Source of the DNA: Brassicibacter mesophilus
GTDB taxonomy: Bacteria > Bacillota > Clostridia > Tissierellales > Proteiniboraceae
NCBI RefSeq assembly: GCF_050433385.1
Contig: NZ_JBNPXI010000015.1
Coordinates: 1-64,000 of the forward strand
DNA: 64,000 nucleotides
Direction of reading: 5' to 3'
The notes under the pieces were generated by a model. It saw only the letters and a program-made list of their open reading frames with translations, did not search any database and had not been told where the DNA came from. The position numbers and the translations under genes are program-made. This document shows positions 16,383-25,361 of the stretch, in pieces. The first letter of the stretch is position 1. Each line of letters starts with the position of its first letter.

Positions 16383-17363
16383 GTGAGTGAAAAACTATTA
16401 GATATTATTGATCTTAATACATATTTTACAATTGAAGATAAAACTATATATGCAGTTAATGGAGTGAGCTTCGATATAAGGAAAAAAGAGGTAGTGGCTC
16501 TAATAGGTGAATCTGGAAGTGGAAAGAGCGTTACTGCGTTATCAGTAATGGGACTTATTCCTCAACCGCCAGGGAAAATAAAGTCTGGTAAAATAATGTT
16601 TGAAGGAAAAGACTTATTAAAAATGACAGAAAAAGAGTTAAGACATATCAGAGGAAATCAGATCTCTATGGTATATCAAGAACCAATGAACTCGCTTAAC
16701 CCTAGACTTACCATAGGATATCAGCTTAAAGAATGCTTGACCATTCATAAAATTGTTTCAGGAAAAGAAGCAAGGGACAGAGCAATAGAGCTATTAAAGA
16801 AGGTTGAAATTCCTGAACCTGAACAGAGATACAATGCTTATCCTCATGAACTAAGTGGAGGAATGAGGCAAAGAGTTATGATTGCGATGGCACTTATGTG
16901 TAATCCTAAGCTGCTAATAGCAGATGAGCCGACTACTGCACTCGATGTTACTATTCAAGCAGAAGTTTTAGATTTGATAAAGAGGTTAAAGGACGAATAT
17001 GAAACATCTGTCCTTCTGATAACTCATGACTTAGGGGTAGTAACTGAAATGGCAGATAGAATAGTTGTAATGTATGCTGGAAAAATCAGAGAGATAGCTT
17101 CAGCAAGAGAGTTATACTTTAACCCACAGCATCCTTATACAGTTGGACTTATGAAGTGCATTCCAAGAATGAATGAAGTAAAAAGCAAGCTATATACTAT
17201 TGAAGGAAGTGTGCCTGACCTATCATCTGAAGCAGATGGATGTGAATTTTATCCACGATGTGATAAGAGGCTTGGTATATGTGAAAAAAATAGACCTGAA
17301 TTAATTAAAATAAGTGATAACCATTCTGTAAGATGTTGGAGACATAGCGAGGTGGTGAAATGA
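16383..17363 (+). CDS. Oligopeptide-type ABC transporter ATPase, OppD/DppD family
   Basis: A 326-aa ATPase. Walker A GESGSGKS is at residues 42-49, Q-loop MVYQEPMNSLNPRL, signature LSGGMRQRVMIAMAL, Walker B LLIADEPTTALDVT, H-loop LLITHDLG. The C-terminal oligopeptide/dipeptide domain carries four cysteines (CEFYPRCDKRLGIC and a later RCW), the pattern that binds an Fe-S cluster in DppD/OppD proteins. GTG 16383 follows AGGAGG. It overlaps the next ATPase by four bases (ATGA), so the two ATPases are probably translated in equal amounts. Confidence 0.92.
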   Translation: MSEKLLDIIDLNTYFTIEDKTIYAVNGVSFDIRKKEVVALIGESGSGKSVTALSVMGLIPQPPGKIKSGKIMFEGKDLLKMTEKELRHIRGNQISMVYQEPMNSLNPRLTIGYQLKECLTIHKIVSGKEARDRAIELLKKVEIPEPEQRYNAYPHELSGGMRQRVMIAMALMCNPKLLIADEPTTALDVTIQAEVLDLIKRLKDEYETSVLLITHDLGVVTEMADRIVVMYAGKIREIASARELYFNPQHPYTVGLMKCIPRMNEVKSKLYTIEGSVPDLSSEADGCEFYPRCDKRLGICEKNRPELIKISDNHSVRCWRHSEVVK

Positions 17364-18352
17364 TGGAAAAAAGAATACCACTTATAGAAGTGAAAAATCT
17401 GACCAAATATTTTTCAATAGAAAAAGGTGTTTTTTTTAATAAGAGCAATATTATAAAAGCAGTAGATGGAGTTTCTTTCAGTATCTTTGAGGGAGAGACA
17501 TTTGGACTTGTTGGTGAAAGTGGATGTGGCAAAAGTACTACTGGCAAATTAATATTAAGGCTATTATCTGCTACAAATGGAGAAGTTCTCTTAGATGGCG
17601 TTAATATTCAGAAATATAGCGATAAGGAATTTAGGAAACTAAGAAAGGATTTACAGATAATATTTCAAGATTCTTCTTGCGCACTAGATCCTAAAATGAC
17701 TATACAAGATATTTTAGCCGAGTCCCTTATTATACATAAAATTGTGTCTAGATTTGAGGTATCTAAAGAGGTAAACAGGTTGCTTGAGCTTGTTGGGTTA
17801 TCAAAATTCGCAGCTAGAAAGTTTCCACATGAGTTTAGTGGAGGACAGAAACAAAGGATAGGTATCGCTAAAGCAATTGCTACCAGACCTAAATTTATAT
17901 TATGTGATGAGCCTGTATCAGCTCTTGATGTTTCGATTCAATCACAGATATTAAATTTAATGGAAGATCTACAGAAGGAGTTTAATCTAACATATTTGTT
18001 TATAGCACATGGTCTTAATGTTGTTAAGCATGTGTCAGATAGAGTTGGCGTAATGTATTTAGGAAAAATAGTTGAAATAGGTGATGTTGATAGTATATAC
18101 AACCGCCCTGAACACCCATATTCAAGAGCTTTGATTTCAGCGTTTCCAGATCCAAATCCAGATGCGAATAGAGAAAGAATTATTCTAAAAGGAGAAGTTC
18201 CTAGTCCAATAAATAGACCTTCTGGTTGTGCATTCCATCCAAGGTGTCCAAATTGTAAGGACGTGTGTAAAATTAACGAACCAGAGTTGGTCGAAGTTTC
18301 TCCTGGACACTATGTATCTTGCCTTTTATGTAGAAAGGAGGAGCTCCAATGA
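17360..18352 (+). CDS. Oligopeptide-type ABC transporter ATPase, OppF/DppF family
   Basis: A 330-aa partner ATPase. Walker A GESGCGKST is at residues 52-60, Q-loop IIFQDSSCALDP, signature FSGGQKQRIGIAKAI, Walker B FILCDEPVSALDVS, H-loop LFIAHGLNVV (AHGL in place of the usual SHDL; the His is kept but the Asp after it is Gly). The C-terminal domain has CAFHPRCPNCKDVC and a later CLLC. Start ATG 17360 overlaps the oppD-like stop; ATG 17363 is an alternative. Its own stop overlaps the fused permease gene by four bases. The Gly in place of Asp after the H-loop His is worth noting, since that Asp normally belongs to the D/H region. Confidence 0.9.
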   Translation: MMEKRIPLIEVKNLTKYFSIEKGVFFNKSNIIKAVDGVSFSIFEGETFGLVGESGCGKSTTGKLILRLLSATNGEVLLDGVNIQKYSDKEFRKLRKDLQIIFQDSSCALDPKMTIQDILAESLIIHKIVSRFEVSKEVNRLLELVGLSKFAARKFPHEFSGGQKQRIGIAKAIATRPKFILCDEPVSALDVSIQSQILNLMEDLQKEFNLTYLFIAHGLNVVKHVSDRVGVMYLGKIVEIGDVDSIYNRPEHPYSRALISAFPDPNPDANRERIILKGEVPSPINRPSGCAFHPRCPNCKDVCKINEPELVEVSPGHYVSCLLCRKEELQ

Positions 18353-20766
18353 AACGCCTTAATTATCCATTGATATTTGGCACGATAATTGTAATATTTG
18401 TTCTTTCATTAGTTATATTTGAAGAACAGATTATTAAACTTGATCCCTATGGAGTTGATTTAGGAAAGCCAACCTATAAAGATGGTGTCATGACAATTAA
18501 GACTCCTCCTCAACCTCCAAGTGAATCGCACTTATTTGGGACTGATATACTTGGAAGAGATATATTTAGTCAGATTGTTGCTGGTGCTAGTATAACTCTG
18601 AAGATAGCACTTTTGATTACAGCTTTCAGATTTTTAGTAGCCTTGCCTTTAGCCTTTTTTGCTGGTTTTGGAGGGAAAATTAGCAATGTCATCATACGGT
18701 TTTTTTCAACTGTATTCAGTACAATACCTGCTTTGATAATAAGTATAATAATTCTTAATTTTAGGCAATTAAGAATGCTTGAATTGTCGGAATCCATTAT
18801 AGCTTTTGCTATAGTACTTACATTTGTAGGATGGGGTAGACTTGCAAGTATTTTAAAAGACAGGATTAAAGATATTTTAAGTCAGGATTTTATACAGGGT
18901 GAAATAGCAATAGGAAAGAGCAAATTTCTTATAGCGGTACAAAATGTAATGCCGCACCTTACCGCATCTATTATTGTATATGCGTTTTTAGAGATGAGTA
19001 AGGCACTTCTTATGTTGGCAGAACTAGGGGTTTTTGAAGTTTATGTGGGGAAGAATAAGCACGATATGGAGACCATTAGATTATTAAAACTAGCCATATT
19101 ACCTAGCTATAATCCAGAATGGGGAGGCATGCTTGCTTCAGCTAGGTATGCAATAACTGCTATGAAACCATGGGTTGCACTATTTCCTGCTGCAGCTTTT
19201 CTTATAAGTATTACTGGATTTAACCTTTTAGGTGAAGGACTGCAATATGAGATTAGTAAAAGAGATTCAATGGTTATTACTTGGATTAAGAGATGTGCAT
19301 TCCATTTATCACCAAAAACATATATTTATGAAATGAAGAATTTCAAAAAACGTAAGAATTCTGCTATTATAAAAACACTTGTTATTTTATTAATTATAGT
19401 TGTTCCACTTATTCCACCACCTAAGAGTCCATATGAGCTAGAAGCAGAATCAATATTTGCCCACGTTGATGAGTTTTCATCAGATAAATATTCTGGAAGA
19501 CTAGTTTCAACACAAGGTAGAGATGAAGCTGCAAATTATATCGAAAGTAAATTAAAGGAATATAATTTAAAACCTCTATATAATGAGGGCTATATAGATG
19601 AATATGATATAGGATCACCTTTAGGAACTATTAATGATCAAAATATTATAGTGACAGATAAATCAGAAGAAGAGTTATTTAGATTTGAATATAAAGAGGA
19701 TTTTAATAGTAATCAGATACTTTTTGAACCAACAGGTGTTTTAACTAATTATAAAAATTACAATGTACTTAATGAAATATCAGGTGAAATATTGACATTA
19801 GCTCAATATGAAAGTAAAGAATTTGATACTAATAAAAAATATTTTGCAGTGCTTAATATTGAAGACAGCCAGGAGTTTAATAAAAAAGTATATGAACTAG
19901 GTAATCAATACTTTATACAAGGAATTATAATCTCAGTTACTGATAATCAAAGCTTTGAGTATAAGGTTTTACCAGAGCTGTTGAATGTGGAACTAAATAA
20001 TGATGTCAAGAAACGATGGGGTGCAAAGCCTTATATTATTAATGCAACAAAGGATGTAACTGATAGAATGATAGAAAGTGTGGGTAAAAATATTACTCTT
20101 AAAATAGATGCAGAAATTGTTGGAGATATAACAGGTAAAAATATAGGTGCTATTATTGAAGGTAATGACAGTGAAAATCCAATAGTACTAGTAACCAACT
20201 ATGACTATTTGGGATTTGATAAAGGTGGGAAATACAAAGGAATATATGAAAATGGGAGTTCTATTGCGTCTATATTAGAAATAGCAAAAAAACTTTCTGA
20301 ACATGGGGAAAAACCTGAAAAAACAATTGTTTTTGCGTTTATAGACTCGTCAAAATTAAAATCTAAAGGTGCAAGTATATTTTCATTAAATAAATTAATG
20401 GATAGAAATACATTTTATTTTTATCTAAACTACTTTGGTTTAAGTACTAAAGATGATAATATATATATAGATACATCACTTATAACTTCTAGTACTAAAG
20501 AAGCATATAGTTATGTGAAATATGTTAAGGATAGAAGTGATGAATTAGGTATGAATATTTTCAATGATCAACTAACTGTTAATAATGATGATGTAAGTAA
20601 ATTTAAGATAGATGGAGCTTCAGGAATATTAATTGATGGAATTAGATTAGAACAAACGTATCAATATTCAGGTATGAGGCAGGATCAGATTGTACAGATA
20701 GATAAGCAAAAACTAAAGAAACAGGCTCAGCTTATTATAGATACAATAGTGTATATTGCATATTAG
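18349..20766 (+). CDS. OppC/DppC-type permease fused to an inactive extracytoplasmic M28-peptidase-like domain
   Basis: At 805 aa this is over twice the length of an OppC permease (about 300 aa). Residues 1 to about 310 are a recognisable permease: TM1 near 7-25, ESHLFGTDILGRDIFSQIVAGA (the OppC GTD..GRD motif), QDFIQGEIAIGKSKFLIAVQNVMPH coupling loop and PEWGGMLASAR. A Lys-rich cytoplasmic segment and another membrane helix (about 338-358) lead out to residues 365-805. That part resembles M28 peptidases: SSDKYSGRLVSTQGRDEAANYIESKL, a PA-like insert, and NYDYLGF...ENGSS. Each zinc or catalytic residue is replaced: His to Asn617, Asp to Glu634, Glu-Glu to Ser667-Ser668, Asp to Asn694, His to Gln772 (aligned by eye to the intact M28 protein at 60.5 kb). 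The operon has no binding protein, so this domain may bind peptides for the transporter. Confidence 0.85.
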   Translation: MKRLNYPLIFGTIIVIFVLSLVIFEEQIIKLDPYGVDLGKPTYKDGVMTIKTPPQPPSESHLFGTDILGRDIFSQIVAGASITLKIALLITAFRFLVALPLAFFAGFGGKISNVIIRFFSTVFSTIPALIISIIILNFRQLRMLELSESIIAFAIVLTFVGWGRLASILKDRIKDILSQDFIQGEIAIGKSKFLIAVQNVMPHLTASIIVYAFLEMSKALLMLAELGVFEVYVGKNKHDMETIRLLKLAILPSYNPEWGGMLASARYAITAMKPWVALFPAAAFLISITGFNLLGEGLQYEISKRDSMVITWIKRCAFHLSPKTYIYEMKNFKKRKNSAIIKTLVILLIIVVPLIPPPKSPYELEAESIFAHVDEFSSDKYSGRLVSTQGRDEAANYIESKLKEYNLKPLYNEGYIDEYDIGSPLGTINDQNIIVTDKSEEELFRFEYKEDFNSNQILFEPTGVLTNYKNYNVLNEISGEILTLAQYESKEFDTNKKYFAVLNIEDSQEFNKKVYELGNQYFIQGIIISVTDNQSFEYKVLPELLNVELNNDVKKRWGAKPYIINATKDVTDRMIESVGKNITLKIDAEIVGDITGKNIGAIIEGNDSENPIVLVTNYDYLGFDKGGKYKGIYENGSSIASILEIAKKLSEHGEKPEKTIVFAFIDSSKLKSKGASIFSLNKLMDRNTFYFYLNYFGLSTKDDNIYIDTSLITSSTKEAYSYVKYVKDRSDELGMNIFNDQLTVNNDDVSKFKIDGASGILIDGIRLEQTYQYSGMRQDQIVQIDKQKLKKQAQLIIDTIVYIAY

Positions 20767-20800
20767 TATTGATTAAACCAGATATGAAAGGTGGCTAAAA

Positions 20801-21205
20801 ATGAAGGAATTCAAGGTAAACAAAAACATATCTTATGCTTTAGTCTTTTATATTTTCGCATGGCTTTTTTTTACTGCAGGTTCAGTTTTCAATCTATCAA
20901 AAGGAAACGTTTCTATGTGGCTTTTGTTATTAGTATTAGGAATCCTATTTATTTTTATTTGTACTGTTAATATAGCTATTTATCCTAAAATAGTCTATGC
21001 TGATAAACAAAACATCTCATTAGTTATGTTCTATAGTAAAAAGAAAAAAACCATACCTAAGGATAAAATTGTCACAGATCATCAAAAAGGAATTTATATT
21101 CTAAGATATCAAACAGAAAAGAATATAAAAAAGAGTTATTATATAAGAGAAAGAAATATTCCGGAAGAGCTTAAAAGAATTTTATCAAAAATGGCTGGGA
21201 AATAG
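20801..21205 (+). CDS. Small membrane protein with a soluble basic tail
   Basis: 134 aa with two hydrophobic helices (about 12-32 and 38-60) followed by a cytoplasmic tail of about 70 residues rich in Lys and Tyr (FYSKKKKTIPKDKIV...KSYYIRERNIPEEL). The tail could be a small beta-rich PH-like domain, as in many short two-helix proteins, but that is a guess. ATG 20801 follows AAAGGTGG. It is 34 bp after the permease-M28 fusion with no terminator between, and a strong terminator follows at 21251, so it is the last gene of the transporter operon and may be an accessory subunit. I do not recognise a named family. Confidence 0.7.
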   Translation: MKEFKVNKNISYALVFYIFAWLFFTAGSVFNLSKGNVSMWLLLLVLGILFIFICTVNIAIYPKIVYADKQNISLVMFYSKKKKTIPKDKIVTDHQKGIYILRYQTEKNIKKSYYIRERNIPEELKRILSKMAGK

Positions 21206-21250
21206 AATTTTAAAAATTTACATAATGATAATATTTTAATAACTTTTAAA

Positions 21251-21279
21251 TGCTAGTATAATACTAGCAATTTTTTTTT
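21251..21279 (+). terminator. Terminator of the peptide transporter operon
   Basis: TGCTAGT / ACTAGCA arms with a short ATAAT loop followed by nine T residues. Confidence 0.85.
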
Positions 21280-21326
21280 GGTTTTAGAATATTATTTATT
21301 AACATCAATTATTGGGAGGCGTAACT

Positions 21327-22661
21327 TTGAAAAAAATATTTGTATTGGATACAAGTGTTTTGTTAGAGGATCCTAGTTCAATATTTTCATTTGAAAATAA
21401 TGATGTAATAATTCCAACAGTAGTATTAGAGGAAATCGACGGTAAAAAGAGATTAGGAGATGAGTTAGGAAGAAATGCTAGACGTGTTTCAAGAATTCTA
21501 GATAAATTAAGAGAAACAGGTAAACTGCAAGAAGGTGTCAAGCTTGAAAGTGGAGGGAGTCTGAGAATTGAGCTCAATCATAAGCATATAGAGAGTGTAA
21601 AAGAATTCTTTAGTGAAATAACAAATGATAATAGGATACTAGCAGTTGCACTTAATCTTCAGAAAGAAGAATATGAGAATAATTCTGGAGCCCAGGTTAT
21701 ATTAGTTAGTAGAGATGTACTAGTAAGAGTAAAAGCTGATGCATTAGGAATTTTAGCTCAGGATTATCTTAAAGGAAAGATAGTTCAGCTAGATGATATG
21801 TACCTAGGCTATCAGATGGTAGCTACTAGACCAGAAGTTATTGATGAAATATATGCAAATGGATACCTAGATTCAATTAACAACAAAATACCAAATATAT
21901 ATTTTTATCCTAATCAATTTTTTATTTTGAAGGACGAATATGGGTCATCTAAGTCTGCCATTGTTATATATAATAATGATAAAAATGAATTAGAGTTGCT
22001 TAAATTCAGTGAAAGAGATGCATGGGGAATAAGAGCAAGGAATGCCCAACAAAAGATGGCTTTGGAGTTATTGTTAAACGATGAGGTACCACTAGTTACT
22101 CTTACTGGAAGAGCAGGCACTGGGAAGACACTCTTGGCTCTTGCTTCAGGACTTCTTAAAACCGAGGAGCTTGGTTTGTATAAAAAGCTGTTAGTGGCAA
22201 GACCAGTAGTTCCAATGGGTAAAGAAATAGGATTTTTACCAGGAGACAAGGATGATAAGCTTAGACCTTGGATTCAACCAATTTATGATAATCTAGACTA
22301 TATTTTTGGCACATATAAGAAGGGAAACGTTCAGGATATATTGATAGGACTAAAAAAAGTAGAGGTTGAAGCATTGACATTTATTAGAGGGAGAAGTATA
22401 CCAAACCAATTTATTATTATCGATGAGGCTCAAAACTTAACTAAACATGAAGTAAAAACTATTGTATCTAGAGTTGGAGAAGGAAGTAAGATAGTATTAG
22501 TTGGCGACCCTGAGCAGATTGACCATCCTTATTTAGATTCTACTAGCAATGGATTAACGTATCTTGTTGAAAAGTTTAAAAGTTACAAAGAAGCAGGTCA
22601 TGTAAACCTAGTGAAGGGAGAACGATCAAGACTTGCACAATTAGCAGCAGATATTTTATAA
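21327..22661 (+). CDS. PIN-domain/PhoH-family ATPase
   Basis: A 444-aa protein of the YlaK/PhoH2 type, in which a ribonuclease-like PIN domain is joined to a PhoH ATPase. The PIN half starts KKIFVLDTSVLLEDP with Asp7 as the first acidic residue; further acids follow (IPTVVLEEID, TNDNRILAVAL, LVSRDVLVRVKADALG). The ATPase half begins about 240: Walker A TGRAGTGKT at 260-268, Walker B FIIIDEAQNLT, and SKIVLVGDPEQID. TTG 21327 is chosen because GGGAGGC lies 6 nt upstream. It has its own gap after the transporter terminator. PhoH2 proteins are described as RNA helicase/RNases; here the cellular role is inferred. Confidence 0.88.
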   Translation: MKKIFVLDTSVLLEDPSSIFSFENNDVIIPTVVLEEIDGKKRLGDELGRNARRVSRILDKLRETGKLQEGVKLESGGSLRIELNHKHIESVKEFFSEITNDNRILAVALNLQKEEYENNSGAQVILVSRDVLVRVKADALGILAQDYLKGKIVQLDDMYLGYQMVATRPEVIDEIYANGYLDSINNKIPNIYFYPNQFFILKDEYGSSKSAIVIYNNDKNELELLKFSERDAWGIRARNAQQKMALELLLNDEVPLVTLTGRAGTGKTLLALASGLLKTEELGLYKKLLVARPVVPMGKEIGFLPGDKDDKLRPWIQPIYDNLDYIFGTYKKGNVQDILIGLKKVEVEALTFIRGRSIPNQFIIIDEAQNLTKHEVKTIVSRVGEGSKIVLVGDPEQIDHPYLDSTSNGLTYLVEKFKSYKEAGHVNLVKGERSRLAQLAADIL

Positions 22662-22702
22662 AGAATGAGAATAATGTTGAAATTAATAAAATTCTTTATT
22701 TT

Positions 22703-22755
22703 TATAACTAAATTGCTATATAATTGTATTATATAGCAATTTAGTTATATTTTAT
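22703..22755 (+). terminator. Perfect 21-bp inverted repeat after the PhoH-like gene
   Basis: Arms 22703-22723 and 22729-22749 are perfectly complementary around a 5-nt loop and followed by TTTTA. It may terminate the PhoH-like gene; its closeness to the next start (22 bp) means that it could also affect that gene's leader. Confidence 0.65.
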
Positions 22756-22770
22756 GATGAAAGGGGGGGG

Positions 22771-23616
22771 ATGATGCTAAGTGTTGAAGCTATAAAAGGT
22801 GAAATAATGGCTTATGATGGTACTGCTATATATTATGAGAAAGATATACCTGAACAAGCAAAGGCAATTGTAATAATAGTCCATGGCTTCGCAGAACATC
22901 TTGGTAGGTATGAATATTTTAAAGACAAGTTAAATGATCTTGGATATGGCGTGTATAGATTCGATAATAGGGGGCATGGAAGATCTGGAGGTAAAAAGGG
23001 ACATCTTCAGGACTTTAATTATTTTATAACTGATGCAGACGCTATTGTTGAAATGGCTAAAAATGAAAATCCATCAGTTCCCATTTTTATGTTTGGGCAT
23101 AGCATGGGTGGATTCATTACATCAGCGTATGGTATTAGATATAAAGAAAAGCTAAGAGGACAGATATTATCAGGTGCCGCTACGATGAAACCACCTCAAG
23201 TTGCAGGCGTGAAAAGTAATTTATTTAGGGTGCTAAATAAAATAGTACCAAGAATAAAAGTGAAAAATTCACTTGATAATATGATTTGTCATAACCAAGA
23301 TGTTGTCAAGGCATATAAGGAAGACCCACTAAACCTAAAATATGCAACACTAAAGTTTTATGTTGAATTCTTAGTTAAAGGGATAGAGTGGCTAAACAAA
23401 AACATGAGTGAGTATAATTATCCTTGCTTAATTCTTCATGGAGCCAATGACAAAATTGTATCAAAGCAAGCTTCCGAAAATTTCTATAATGTTATCAAGT
23501 CAGATGATAAGAAAATTATAATATATGAATCATTATATCATGAAATTATAAACGAGGATAAAAAAGACGATATTGTTGAAGATATACATATTTGGATGGA
23601 AGAAAGGATTAGCTAA
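22771..23616 (+). CDS. Alpha/beta hydrolase, monoacylglycerol lipase-like
   Basis: A 281-aa serine hydrolase of the Hydrolase_4/lysophospholipase type. Visible elements are the oxyanion region IIVHGFAEHLGRYEY (HGF.EH...RY), the FDNRGHGRSGG strand-turn, and nucleophile elbow GHSMGG with Ser111. The acid is probably the Asp in LHGANDKIV, and the base the His in ESLYHEIINE. There is no signal peptide, so it is cytosolic or membrane-associated. The start is ATGATG at 22771/22774, preceded by an unusual run of eight Gs as ribosome binding site. Likely substrates are monoacylglycerols or lysolipids; this is family-based. Confidence 0.88.
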   Translation: MMLSVEAIKGEIMAYDGTAIYYEKDIPEQAKAIVIIVHGFAEHLGRYEYFKDKLNDLGYGVYRFDNRGHGRSGGKKGHLQDFNYFITDADAIVEMAKNENPSVPIFMFGHSMGGFITSAYGIRYKEKLRGQILSGAATMKPPQVAGVKSNLFRVLNKIVPRIKVKNSLDNMICHNQDVVKAYKEDPLNLKYATLKFYVEFLVKGIEWLNKNMSEYNYPCLILHGANDKIVSKQASENFYNVIKSDDKKIIIYESLYHEIINEDKKDDIVEDIHIWMEERIS

Positions 23617-23721
23617 GTCTTTGTTCTGATAAATAATGTCGTAAATTAACAAAAAACATTATACGTTTTATAGAAAATGTGATAGAATTAATAGGGGAAA
23701 ATTAAATCAGGGGTGAGATAA

Positions 23722-24492
23722 TTGGATGATGTAAACATTTTAAGTCCAGGACAGCGACTAAAAGAAATAAGAAAGAGTCTTAGGCTAAGACAAGATGAAT
23801 TAGCTGGAGGAAAGTTTTCTAAGAATTACATATCCATGTTTGAAAACAATAAAAGATCCATCAATGCAATTAATGCTACGTATCTTGCAGAGCAAATAAA
23901 TGAGCTCGCAAAACAAAGAGGGAAAGATATAAATATAAAAGCTTCATACTTACTTAAAAGTGATGAAGATATGGCAAAAGAAAAATGTGAAGGATGGCTA
24001 AATGAAGTTGAAAATAATCTTGACCTCAGCTTAAATCAGGTTTATATGAATTTGTACAAAGCCATATACGTATCATCAAAATATGAACTTTTGGGATACA
24101 AGGCCAAAGCTCTATACTTAAAAGGAATAAGCTCTCTACAATGTCAACTTTATGACTGTGCGATGACACAACTACTAGATGCACTTATTTATTACGCTCA
24201 GGAAAACGATTTCATATATGTGGGAGATATTTATGCAAAACTTGGAATGATATTATACAATCAAAGAAATTTAAAACAAGCACTTATTTATTTTAATCTT
24301 TCACATAGCATTTTAAAAAATTATGAAGACGTAGAAGATAAAATAATCGAAGACCTTAAATATCATAAAGCTTTGTGCTATTGCGAAATGGGACAATATA
24401 ATACAGCACAAAACATGCTAGGAAAGGTTACTACAAAAAATATGAAATTATTAGATTTAGCAAGTCAAATAAATAGGGTATTAGCAGTTTAG
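23722..24492 (+). CDS. XRE-family regulator with TPR-like repeats
   Basis: A 256-aa regulator. The N-terminal helix-turn-helix covers about residues 8-65 (PGQRLKEIRKSLRLRQDELAGG...YISMFENNKRSINAINATYLAEQI). The rest is helical with TPR-like pairs (ALYLKGISSLQCQLYDCAMTQLLDALIYYAQ; AKLGMILYNQRNLKQALIYFNLSHSIL), the layout of peptide-responsive RRNPP regulators. TTG 23722 follows AGGGGTGAG. Unlike the related gene at 33.6 kb, I find no small peptide gene next to it; a terminator follows 32 bp later. Its targets are unknown. It shares with the 33.6-kb protein the DELAGG/DLAGD recognition-helix region. Confidence 0.75.
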   Translation: MDDVNILSPGQRLKEIRKSLRLRQDELAGGKFSKNYISMFENNKRSINAINATYLAEQINELAKQRGKDINIKASYLLKSDEDMAKEKCEGWLNEVENNLDLSLNQVYMNLYKAIYVSSKYELLGYKAKALYLKGISSLQCQLYDCAMTQLLDALIYYAQENDFIYVGDIYAKLGMILYNQRNLKQALIYFNLSHSILKNYEDVEDKIIEDLKYHKALCYCEMGQYNTAQNMLGKVTTKNMKLLDLASQINRVLAV

Positions 24493-24523
24493 CTATATAG
24501 GGGGAAATGGGGAGTAATAAAAG

Positions 24524-24563
24524 GAAGCATATGTCTAATTTAGACATATGCTTCAGCTTTTTT
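24524..24563. terminator. Terminator between convergent regulator and chemoreceptor genes
   Basis: 14-bp arms GAAGCATATGTCTA / TAGACATATGCTTC with a 3-nt loop, followed by AGCTTTTTTT; the other direction meets TTTTATT. It lies 4 bp from the end of the minus-strand gene. Confidence 0.85.
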
Positions 24564-24566
24564 GTA

Positions 24567-25361
24567 CTATAAAACGGTTTCTTTTTTTAGTGTGTCTATG
24601 GCAGTACTAACTAGTTGAGATGATTCTATTTGAATTTGGGAAAGAGTATCAAGATTCTCTATTACCTTACTAATATTACTAATTTCAACTGAAAGCTTAC
24701 CTAATATATCATTAATTTCTGAAGCAAATTTCTCACTATTCCCAGCAAGGTTCTGAACTTCTTTTGCTACTACTGCAAATCCTTTACCATACTCACCAGC
24801 CCTGGCAGCTTCGATATTTGCATTAAGACCTAGTATTTTTATTTGATTTGCAATTTTGTTCACATACTTTACAACCTTGTCACTTTCAGATATATATGTA
24901 TTTGATGCTTCTGTTGAAGTTAATAGCTTTTCAGTAACTATATGTATGCTTTCAATTGAACTGCATATATCTTTCAGATGATGTTGTACAAGGTTAGATG
25001 TATCATTAATTGCTGATATTTGTTTATTCATTTTTTCTAGAGTTATCATGTCCTTTTCTACTAGACTCATAATCAGTAATGCACCATGAGAATCTATTAT
25101 TTTACACTTATCACTATACTTATTAGTCAAAATACTAGTTACTTTTTCTAAGCCTGTTGCTTCAATTATCATGTGAACGTTTTCATTTGATATGTCATCT
25201 AATGATTTTGAATACTTAATTCCTAATTGCTTTGCTAATACTATGCCAGGAGCATTTAGGTTTGTATCAACTACTATATTTATGTTTATATCTTCTAAAG
25301 AAGATAAAGAGTTAATAATATTTGTACCACCTTTGCCAGCCCCGACTACAGCTAAATTCAT
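24567..25361 (-). CDS. Soluble chemoreceptor-like protein with an N-terminal Rossmann domain
   Basis: About 264 aa with no membrane segment. Residues 1 to about 120 look like an NAD(P)-binding Rossmann fold of the aspartate/homoserine dehydrogenase type: LAVVGAGKGGTNIINSL (GxGxxG at 7-12), NINIVVDTNLNAPG, HMIIEATGLEKV and CKIIDSHGALL. Residues about 130-264 are a shortened methyl-accepting chemotaxis signalling hairpin, with the highly conserved tip LGLNANIEAARAGEYGKGFAVVAKEVQNLA. ATG 25361 is chosen because AAGGGGGC lies 8 nt upstream; the TTG at 25406 has no site. Such a fusion could couple a redox or metabolite signal to CheA. No che genes are in the window. The function is inferred. Confidence 0.8.
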   Translation of the reverse strand: MNLAVVGAGKGGTNIINSLSSLEDININIVVDTNLNAPGIVLAKQLGIKYSKSLDDISNENVHMIIEATGLEKVTSILTNKYSDKCKIIDSHGALLIMSLVEKDMITLEKMNKQISAINDTSNLVQHHLKDICSSIESIHIVTEKLLTSTEASNTYISESDKVVKYVNKIANQIKILGLNANIEAARAGEYGKGFAVVAKEVQNLAGNSEKFASEINDILGKLSVEISNISKVIENLDTLSQIQIESSQLVSTAIDTLKKETVL

